From: F23-D06 sp947167635
GTDB lineage: Bacteria > Bacteroidota > Bacteroidia > Bacteroidales > WCHB1-69
Reading direction: 5' to 3'
Assembly: GCA_947167635.1 (NCBI GenBank)
Contig: CAMVIT010000073.1
Location: 1 to 11,387 of the forward strand
Length of the DNA: 11,387 nucleotides
Part shown: positions 5,529 through 11,387 of the stretch, piece by piece
Numbering within the stretch: the first letter of the stretch is position 1
Layout: every line of letters begins with the position of its first letter
Program-made: the position numbers and the translations under genes
The notes under the pieces: model-generated
Seen by the model: the letters and a program-made list of their open reading frames with translations, nothing else
The model's database searches: none
What the model was told of the DNA's origin: nothing

Positions 5529-6527
5529 ATGAGAGTGGCGTTTGACTTTCCTCTAAAAGCGTACAACACGTTCGGCATGGACGTCACTTGCGCCCGCTTC
5601 GTGCAAATCGACCGGGCGGAAGAGATTCCGATGATGGGTGATGTCTTCGATGCGCCGCACTATATCCTCGGCGGCGGCAGCAACACACTCTTCACCGGCC
5701 ACTTTGAGGGCTCTGTCATCCACCCCGTCTTCCGCGGCATCGAGAAAGCGGACGAGACCGGCGGCAGCGTGCTGCTGCGCGTGGCGGCAGGCGAGCCGTG
5801 GGAGAATCTCACGGAGCACTGCCGGCAAAACGCCCTCTACGGTTTGGAAAACCTCACCGGCATCCCGGGATTAGTGGGCAGCGCACCCGTGCAGAACATC
5901 GGCGCCTACGGCGTGGAGGCCAAAGACTGCATCGAACGAGTGACCGGCTATTTCACCGACACCCAGCAGTCCTTCTCCCTCTCCAACGAGGAGTGCCGAT
6001 TCGGGTATCGTGACTCCATTTTCAAGCACGAACTCAAGGGCAGGTGCTTCATCACACACGTCTGGTTCCGGCTTTCCACGCTCCCGCGTTTCAACCTCAC
6101 ATACAAGGCCCTCGCCCAAGCCATGGAGGGTCATGAGCCCACGCTCGACAATGTGTCCGAAACTGTGCTGGCCATCCGCAACAGCAAGTTGCCCGACATC
6201 CGAAAAATCGGCTGCGCCGGAAGTTTTTTCAAAAACCCTGTTGTAGATGCAGCACAATACACGGCATTGCTGGCCCGCTTTCCCGACCTTGTCTCTTATC
6301 CTGCCGGTGAAGGCCATGTCAAACTGGCTGCCGGACAACTGATAGAGAAAGCCGGCTGGAAAGGCCGCCGCGAAGGCGATGCCGGCGTATATCCCCTGCA
6401 AGCCCTTGTGGTCGTCAACTACGGGAACGCTAAACCTGACGAGATTTGCCGAGTCTATCGCCACGTCATCGCCGATGTGCAAAACCTCTTTCAAATCACA
6501 CTCACGCCCGAGGTAAATATTCTTTAG
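5529..6527 (+). CDS. murB: UDP-N-acetylenolpyruvoylglucosamine reductase
   Basis: MurB reduces UDP-GlcNAc-enolpyruvate to UDP-MurNAc with NADPH and FAD, the second committed step of peptidoglycan precursor synthesis in the cytoplasm. The 332-residue protein is of the E. coli-like type I form. FAD-binding motifs are GGGSN (48-52) and GIPGLVGSAPVQNIGAYG (111-128). The three catalytic residues are visible: Arg161 in GYRDSIF, Ser232 in GSFFKNP (the proton donor) and Glu328 in TPEVNIL. The N-terminal NTFGM block is also typical. The gene begins 12 bases after the Omp85 gene and is followed 21 bases later by the lipoprotein gene, so it is almost certainly co-transcribed in an envelope operon. A short AGG directly before the ATG is too close to be a good ribosome-binding site. 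Confidence 0.97.
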   Translation: MRVAFDFPLKAYNTFGMDVTCARFVQIDRAEEIPMMGDVFDAPHYILGGGSNTLFTGHFEGSVIHPVFRGIEKADETGGSVLLRVAAGEPWENLTEHCRQNALYGLENLTGIPGLVGSAPVQNIGAYGVEAKDCIERVTGYFTDTQQSFSLSNEECRFGYRDSIFKHELKGRCFITHVWFRLSTLPRFNLTYKALAQAMEGHEPTLDNVSETVLAIRNSKLPDIRKIGCAGSFFKNPVVDAAQYTALLARFPDLVSYPAGEGHVKLAAGQLIEKAGWKGRREGDAGVYPLQALVVVNYGNAKPDEICRVYRHVIADVQNLFQITLTPEVNIL

Positions 6528-6548
6528 CCGTATGGCACCACATTAACC

Positions 6549-6920
6549 ATGAAAATGAAAAAACGTTCGCTTATAATATTAATATGTATAGTCACAGCGT
6601 TCTGTTTTGACAGCTGCGACCTCTTCCAAAGGAAAAAGTTCGATGAGTCTCTGCTGCCGGGGCATTGGCAATCCGGCACCCTGCACGAACGCTACAACGC
6701 CGACGGTTCCGGCTACATTTGGGACACAGCGGACGACGTGACCGAGGAGGAGGCCCAACCCTTCAACTGGACCCTCACCGATGCCACTCTGACCCAAAAC
6801 CACCTCATGGAAATGGGCGGTATCGTGCCCAAGACCTACACCCTCACGACTCTGAACGCCACCACCCTCTCCTATCACGATAACTACGGCAAAAGTTACA
6901 CGTTCACCAAACAACCGTAA
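6549..6920 (+). CDS. Small lipocalin-like lipoprotein
   Basis: This 123-residue protein has a lipoprotein signal: basic start (MKMKKRS), hydrophobic core (8-19) and lipobox FDSC with lipidated Cys23. The sequence after the cysteine (DLFQRKK) lacks the Lys-acidic-acidic type surface-export signal known in some Bacteroidota, so a periplasm-facing location is more likely. The mature part begins with LPGHWQSGT, has GSGYIWDTADD, and continues with alternating strands (FNWTLTDATLT, TYTLTTLNATTLSYHD). This resembles the small lipocalin-like lipoproteins common in Bacteroidales, which often start with a Gly-x-Trp strand. Ligand and function are unknown. It starts 21 bases after murB, and the AsmA gene begins 6 bases after its stop, so it is firmly in the operon. 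The lipocalin-like assignment is a pattern impression. Confidence 0.8.
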   Translation: MKMKKRSLIILICIVTAFCFDSCDLFQRKKFDESLLPGHWQSGTLHERYNADGSGYIWDTADDVTEEEAQPFNWTLTDATLTQNHLMEMGGIVPKTYTLTTLNATTLSYHDNYGKSYTFTKQP

Positions 6921-6926
6921 CGCGAG

Positions 6927-9900
6927 ATGAAAAAAGGTCTCAAAATCACGCTTATATCCTTGCTCTCGTTGCTTGGACTGGTCATCGTCGGCGCTGCCAT
7001 CGTGATCTGGTCGCTGCTTTCGCCCGCACGGCTCACCAAACTTGTCAACAAGGAGGTTCCCAATTTCCTGAACTGCGACTTCCACATCGAAAAAGCGGAC
7101 CTCACCTTTTTCAAGACCTTCCCGCACATCGGCTTGGACCTTCACCATCTTTTGCTCACCAACCCCGTCTATGGCGCCCCCACCGACACGCTGTTGTATG
7201 TGAAAAGTTGTGCCACATCCCTCAACATCCGCGAACTCCTCAAGAACAAACATATCGAGGTCCATGATTTCTCTCTTCAGAAAGGCAATGCCAACCTCTT
7301 CACCAACCCTGTGGGACAGACCAATTTTTCCGGCCTCTTCAGGACTCCGCAAGACACCACAGAGTTTTCCTACTCCGTGGCCCTCGAACAGGTGAAAGCC
7401 ACTGATGTAAACATCTCCTACATCGATCTTCAGTCGAAAATGCGGGCCCATTTGGACGACATGGACGTCAACGTCAAAGGCAACCTCGACAACAAAAACG
7501 TGAAGGGCAATGTCCAACTCGCAGCCAAGACGCTCAAATTCCAGACAATCAACGAGCAACCGCTGCTTGCCAAAGGCCATGACATAAACCTCCATTTTGA
7601 TGGAGACCTGCTACAGTTGGATTCATTGATGGGCATGCTGAACCTCCGCATGGACGACCTCGTGTTGCATATAGGCGACGACCATTATGTTGACACGCTC
7701 GATGTCAGCCTCAACTCCAATCTGAAACTTGTCCTTTCCGACCAAGCCATCGACATTCGGGAAACCAACCTTGCTTTGGGCGACTACAAGCTCGCCGTGG
7801 AAGGCAACGCCCGTCGCGACACGGCCAATGGCGACCTAACCATGGACCTTGGCTACCGCACGGAAACGTGGCCTCTGAAGGAGGTCATCGACTTGTTGCC
7901 GCGCGCAATTGTCGGCTCAGCTCTCGATAGCCTGCACATTGACGGCCGCGCCGGTTTCGCCGGCACAGTGGCCGGACTGTACAACGAGCAACACACACCC
8001 CGCATCACCTCCGACATCACCCTCGACGACGGAACCTTTTCCATGGATGGATTTCCCCTCTCCTTCGACCGCATTCACACCATCTGCCATTTCGACATGA
8101 GCCAAGGCAACCAAGCTGACGTGACCATCAAGGAGTTGGATGCTTATAACGGGCGCAACCACCTCACCGCGCAAGGCACCGTCAAGGACCTCCTTGGCAA
8201 GATGCTCTGCGACCTTGCCCTCACCGGCGACCTGCATGTACAGGATTACAAGGAAATGCTTCCTGAGAAACTGACACGCTGCAACGCCCGCGCCAAGGCT
8301 AACGTGAAGACGACCTTCGACTACGGGCAAATCGCCAGCGGAGCCTACGACAAAATCAACGCCACAGGCCATCTTTCCCTTTCCGACGTCGATATGCTCT
8401 ACGATGACTCTTTGGCTCTAAAGTCGCCTTCCCTTGATGTCGATATCGACTTTCCCGTCAAGGAGAAGCCCTACGGCATTGGCGAGTGGGCACATCTCCG
8501 TGTGAAAGCCCCGAAGCTCAACGGCAGCAAAGTGGGCATGGGCCATCTTGAAGCCGCCACAGCGGACATTGACGCATACTTCAACAACCTGCTCGACAGC
8601 ACCCTCGCGCTCAAGCTGGGCACAAAATACCGTTTTGGCTCCGTGGATGTCCATACAGACACCGTCGTTGCCTTGCTGCAAAATCCTGCCGGCACCTTCG
8701 TGATGCGCGACAGCAAGAATTTGTCGTTGCAATATGCCGGTGACGGCATTGCCGCCACAGTGGGCAATACGGTCTCCGCCCGCACGGGCAAACTCTCCCT
8801 CTCGGCCAAGTCGCACTACAATGAACACGGCAAAAACACCCTGATGCGCTGGAATCCCGACGTGAAACTCAAACTCGCACAGGGCAACGCCACCATCCAG
8901 AAACTGAACATGCCCGTGGAAGTACCCAATCTCGACGTGGACATCAACTTGTCGCACTGCAAGATTAACAACGGACAACTCAAGCTGGGAACCTCCAAGT
9001 GCCAGCTGTCGGGTGACATTCGCGACATTGACAAGTATTATGAGGGACGCTGTCTGCTCACTGCCACACTCGATCTCACCTCCGATTATCTCGACCTCAA
9101 CCAAATCATGGACCTTGTGAGCGGTCTCAACGCCCCCGACTCCTTGTTGGCGGAGAAGCCCCTGGCATCGGAGTCCGATCCTTTCATGGTACCCTACGGC
9201 ATTGACGTACAAGTGAAGACCACTGTAAAGAAGGCACTCTATGAGGAGGCCGAAATCCGCAACGTCGGCGGCTCCATTTCCGTGAAGGACGGCATCCTCG
9301 TGCTCGACCAGATGGGCCTCACCTCAGACGCCGCACGCATGCAGCTCACCGCCCTCTACAAGTCACCACGCAAAAACCACCTTTTCCTCGGCCTCGACTT
9401 CCATTTGCTGGACATCAAGATCGACAAGCTCATCCAGATGATCCCGGAAGTCGATACCATCTTGCCGATGCTCAAGTCCTTTGCCGGCAACGCCGAGTTT
9501 CACTTTGCCATCGAGACGTACTTGAAATCCAATTACGACCTCAAGTACTCCACCCTGCGCGGGGCTGCCGCCATCAACGGTCATGACCTGGTGGTGCTTG
9601 ACAACGACACCTATCGGAATATTGCCAAGAAGTTGATGTTCAGCAAAAAGACGGAAAACAAAATCGACAGCCTTTCTGCCGAGATCACCATTTTCAAAAA
9701 CGAAATCGACGTATATCCCTTTGCGGTCTCCATCGACAAGTACCAGGCCATCCTGTCGGGACGCCACAACCTCGACATGTCGTACAACTACAACATCTCC
9801 CTGCTCAAGCCTGTCCGTTTGGGCTTGGACATCATCGGTGCCGACAAGCGGAAGTTCAAGCTCGGCAAGGCCAAGTATGCCGAGTTCTACAAGCCGGAGC

Positions 9901-9989
9901 GACAGGATGTGGTGGAGAAAAATGTGATGCAGCTGAAGCAGCAGATCAATCAGGCGTTGCGCCAAAACGTCAAGGAGCAGGCGCCTTAA
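6927..9989 (+). CDS. AsmA-family inner-membrane-anchored periplasmic protein
   Basis: This 1020-residue protein has one N-terminal transmembrane helix (about 7-31) and a long periplasmic part. The first 200 residues have AsmA character: the block LTFFKTFPHIGLDLHHLLLT (residues about 59-78) is the usual start of the domain. The middle is repetitive beta-strand sequence with many hydrophobic-alternating segments. The region about 830-995 (from IDKLIQMIPEVDTILPML to LGKAKYAEFYKPE) looks like the AsmA_2 C-terminal domain. A short charged helix ends the protein. Relatives (AsmA, TamB, YhdP and YdbH in E. coli) form long grooved beta structures implicated in phospholipid movement to the outer membrane or in barrel assembly. 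It is last in the operon with Omp85, murB and the lipoprotein. The exact role here is unknown. A terminator follows 50 bases later. Confidence 0.88.
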   Translation: MKKGLKITLISLLSLLGLVIVGAAIVIWSLLSPARLTKLVNKEVPNFLNCDFHIEKADLTFFKTFPHIGLDLHHLLLTNPVYGAPTDTLLYVKSCATSLNIRELLKNKHIEVHDFSLQKGNANLFTNPVGQTNFSGLFRTPQDTTEFSYSVALEQVKATDVNISYIDLQSKMRAHLDDMDVNVKGNLDNKNVKGNVQLAAKTLKFQTINEQPLLAKGHDINLHFDGDLLQLDSLMGMLNLRMDDLVLHIGDDHYVDTLDVSLNSNLKLVLSDQAIDIRETNLALGDYKLAVEGNARRDTANGDLTMDLGYRTETWPLKEVIDLLPRAIVGSALDSLHIDGRAGFAGTVAGLYNEQHTPRITSDITLDDGTFSMDGFPLSFDRIHTICHFDMSQGNQADVTIKELDAYNGRNHLTAQGTVKDLLGKMLCDLALTGDLHVQDYKEMLPEKLTRCNARAKANVKTTFDYGQIASGAYDKINATGHLSLSDVDMLYDDSLALKSPSLDVDIDFPVKEKPYGIGEWAHLRVKAPKLNGSKVGMGHLEAATADIDAYFNNLLDSTLALKLGTKYRFGSVDVHTDTVVALLQNPAGTFVMRDSKNLSLQYAGDGIAATVGNTVSARTGKLSLSAKSHYNEHGKNTLMRWNPDVKLKLAQGNATIQKLNMPVEVPNLDVDINLSHCKINNGQLKLGTSKCQLSGDIRDIDKYYEGRCLLTATLDLTSDYLDLNQIMDLVSGLNAPDSLLAEKPLASESDPFMVPYGIDVQVKTTVKKALYEEAEIRNVGGSISVKDGILVLDQMGLTSDAARMQLTALYKSPRKNHLFLGLDFHLLDIKIDKLIQMIPEVDTILPMLKSFAGNAEFHFAIETYLKSNYDLKYSTLRGAAAINGHDLVVLDNDTYRNIAKKLMFSKKTENKIDSLSAEITIFKNEIDVYPFAVSIDKYQAILSGRHNLDMSYNYNISLLKPVRLGLDIIGADKRKFKLGKAKYAEFYKPERQDVVEKNVMQLKQQINQALRQNVKEQAP

Positions 9990-10033
9990 CCCTTCAGAGA
10001 CGGATTTGCAGACTTTCCATTGACAATATGACA

Positions 10034-10069
10034 CAAAAAAGGGGCCCAATCAGGGTCCCTTGTTTTTTT
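10034..10069. terminator. Shared bidirectional terminator between AsmA gene and atpC
   Basis: AAGGGGCCC (10039-10047) pairs with GGGTCCCTT (10053-10061) around a 5-base loop, with one G-U pair in the plus-strand transcript. A T-run (10063-10069) follows and an A-run (10035-10040) precedes it, so it serves both the plus-strand AsmA operon and the minus-strand atpDC pair. The convergent gap 9990-10085 holds nothing else. Confidence 0.9.
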
Positions 10070-10085
10070 ATTTGCAAAAAGTCTG

Positions 10086-10322
10086 TTATTCAGCAAGAAC
10101 AAGCACTTTGTCGTGCAAAACCTCGGCCACACCGCCATTGAGGTCGAAAAAGAGTTCCTGACCATCCTTGTCCTGCACCTTGGCGCGACCCTTCTGGAGG
10201 GCAGCCACCATAGGGGCATGATGTTCCAATATTTCGAACAATCCGCCCAAGCCGGGGAGTTGTACCAAGGTAACCTCGCCGGAATAGACCGATTTATCTG
10301 GGGTTCTGATTTCGATTGTCAT
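10086..10322 (-). CDS. atpC: ATP synthase F1 epsilon subunit (short form)
   Basis: The epsilon subunit sits on the central stalk and connects gamma to the c-ring. The 78-residue protein contains only the N-terminal beta-sandwich: MTIEIRTPDKSVYSGEV, LPGLGGLFEILEHHAPMVAAL and FDLNGGVAEV match the family. The C-terminal two-helix domain, which in E. coli can extend and inhibit the enzyme, is absent; short epsilon subunits are usual in Bacteroidota. It follows atpD with a 6-base gap and is closed by the shared terminator, so no further ATP synthase gene follows in this transcript. Confidence 0.94.
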   Translation of the reverse strand: MTIEIRTPDKSVYSGEVTLVQLPGLGGLFEILEHHAPMVAALQKGRAKVQDKDGQELFFDLNGGVAEVLHDKVLVLAE

Positions 10323-10328
10323 GGCGTC

Positions 10329-11387
10329 TTATTTGGCAGCTTCGAGTTCTTTCTTACCCTTTTCGATAGCCTCTTCGATAGTGCCGACGAGGGAGAAGGC
10401 GGTTTCAGGAAGATCATCGAGTTCTCCGTCGAGAATCATATTGAAGCCCTTGATGGTGTCTTCGATGTTGACGAACTTGCCAGGGATGCCGGTGAACTGT
10501 TCGGCCACAAAGAAGGGTTGCGACATGAAACGTTGCACACGGCGGGCGCGGTGCACAGTCTTGCGGTCCTCTTCGGAAAGTTCTTCCATACCGAGAATGG
10601 CGATGATATCCTGCAGCTCCTTGTAGCGCTGGAGAGTCTCCTTGACGCGCTGTGCAGTGCGATAATGCTCTTCACCGACGATGTCGGGCGACAGAATGCG
10701 GGAGGTGGAGTCGAGAGGATCGACGGCCGGATAGATACCCAGCTCGGAGATCTTACGGCTCAACACCGTGGTGGCATCAAGGTGGGAGAAGGTCGTTGCG
10801 GGAGCCGGATCCGTCAAGTCGTCGGCAGGCACATAGATAGCTTGCACGGAGGTGATGGAGCCGCGCTTGGTGGAGGTAATGCGCTCCTGCATCGTACCCA
10901 TCTCAGTGGCCAGCGTCGGCTGGTAACCCACGGCGGACGGCATACGGCCCAGCAGAGCCGACACCTCGGAACCGGCCTGCGTGAAACGGAAGATGTTGTC
11001 GATGAAGAGCAGGATGTCTTTCTTGTCGCCGCTGGTGTCGTCGCGGAACGACTCGGCCACGGTCAAGCCGGAGAGGGCCACGCTCACACGTGCCCCAGGC
11101 GGCTCGTTCATCTGCCCGAAGACCAAGGTAGCCTGCGAGGTAGCGAGGGCTTTCCTGTCGATCTTCGAGAGGTCCCAGTCGCCTTCTTCCATGGCCTTGA
11201 CGAACGCGTCGCCATACTTGATGATGCCCGACTCGATCATCTCACGAAGCAAATCGTTGCCTTCACGGGTGCGCTCGCCCACGCCGGTGAACACCGAGTA
11301 GCCGTTGTAGCCCTTGGCGATGTTGTTGATGAGCTCCATGATGAGCACCGTCTTGCCCACGCCGGCGCCGCCGAAGAGGCCGATCTT
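10329..11387 (-). CDS. atpD: ATP synthase F1 beta subunit (5' end outside window)
   Basis: This is the catalytic F1 subunit, which makes ATP from ADP and phosphate. The visible 352 residues are the C-terminal two thirds; about 150 N-terminal residues lie beyond 11387. The first visible residues are KIGLFGGAGVGKT, including the Walker A loop. GERTREGN, the Walker B strand ILLFIDNIFRFTQAGSE, MPSAVGYQPTLATEMG and the EELSEED version of the DELSEED loop follow in order. Between GNDLLREM and GQMNEPPG there are about 27 more residues than in E. coli, an insert also seen in other Bacteroidota as I recall. An apparent start at 11360 is an internal GTG within the Walker A loop and is not the gene start. 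atpC follows after 6 bases. Confidence 0.97.
   Translation of the reverse strand, partial: KIGLFGGAGVGKTVLIMELINNIAKGYNGYSVFTGVGERTREGNDLLREMIESGIIKYGDAFVKAMEEGDWDLSKIDRKALATSQATLVFGQMNEPPGARVSVALSGLTVAESFRDDTSGDKKDILLFIDNIFRFTQAGSEVSALLGRMPSAVGYQPTLATEMGTMQERITSTKRGSITSVQAIYVPADDLTDPAPATTFSHLDATTVLSRKISELGIYPAVDPLDSTSRILSPDIVGEEHYRTAQRVKETLQRYKELQDIIAILGMEELSEEDRKTVHRARRVQRFMSQPFFVAEQFTGIPGKFVNIEDTIKGFNMILDGELDDLPETAFSLVGTIEEAIEKGKKELEAAK

Noticed and set aside
6579..7595. 338-residue open frame antisense to the lipoprotein and AsmA genes
   Set aside because: It spans two well-supported genes on the other strand and has the same Val/Gly/Glu-rich shadow composition.
11358..11360. GTG at 11360 as the atpD start
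   Set aside because: It is a valine within the Walker A loop GGAGVGKT; the reading frame continues past the right edge.

Overview
The window looks like chromosomal core-genome DNA from a member of the Bacteroidota, most likely the order Bacteroidales. The reasons are the gene families (a POTRA-less Omp85 barrel, an AsmA_2-type protein, a 2TM-domain protein, a short F1 epsilon subunit, and a long insert in F1 beta), the promoter-like TAnnTTTG motifs, A-rich leaders without clear Shine-Dalgarno sequences, and AT-rich gaps between GC-richer genes. Genus cannot be told from the sequence alone. No mobile element, CRISPR array, tRNA or rRNA was found.

Layout. (1) Positions 1-264 hold no protein gene but contain several nested or consecutive inverted repeats, so a small structured RNA is possible. 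A terminator hairpin at 265-298 closes the region. (2) A minus-strand operon (2479 down to 317) carries pyrH (UMP kinase), a small two-helix membrane protein, frr (ribosome recycling factor) and gcvH (glycine cleavage H protein). (3) A second minus-strand operon (3911 down to 2728) is the classic rpsF-rpsR-rplI set, ended by a strong hairpin terminator. (4) A divergent plus-strand operon (4095-9989) encodes a POTRA-less Omp85-type outer-membrane barrel, MurB, a small lipocalin-like lipoprotein and a 1020-residue AsmA-family protein. (5) Convergent to it, a minus-strand atpD (5' end outside the window) and atpC pair encodes F1-ATPase beta and epsilon. One bidirectional terminator separates the two.

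How they work together. Operons 2 and 3 are growth and translation genes, and their -7 regions share an identical 12-mer. Operon 4 is an envelope-building unit: the outer-membrane barrel and the inner-membrane-anchored AsmA protein resemble in outline the TamA/TamB type of partnership, with peptidoglycan precursor synthesis (MurB) and a lipoprotein encoded between them. That pairing is the most interesting functional hypothesis here, but it is an inference from gene context. Most of the window is ordinary housekeeping sequence. The points worth a second look are the possible RNA at the left edge, the shared promoter motif, the palindrome upstream of pyrH, and the Omp85/AsmA operon.
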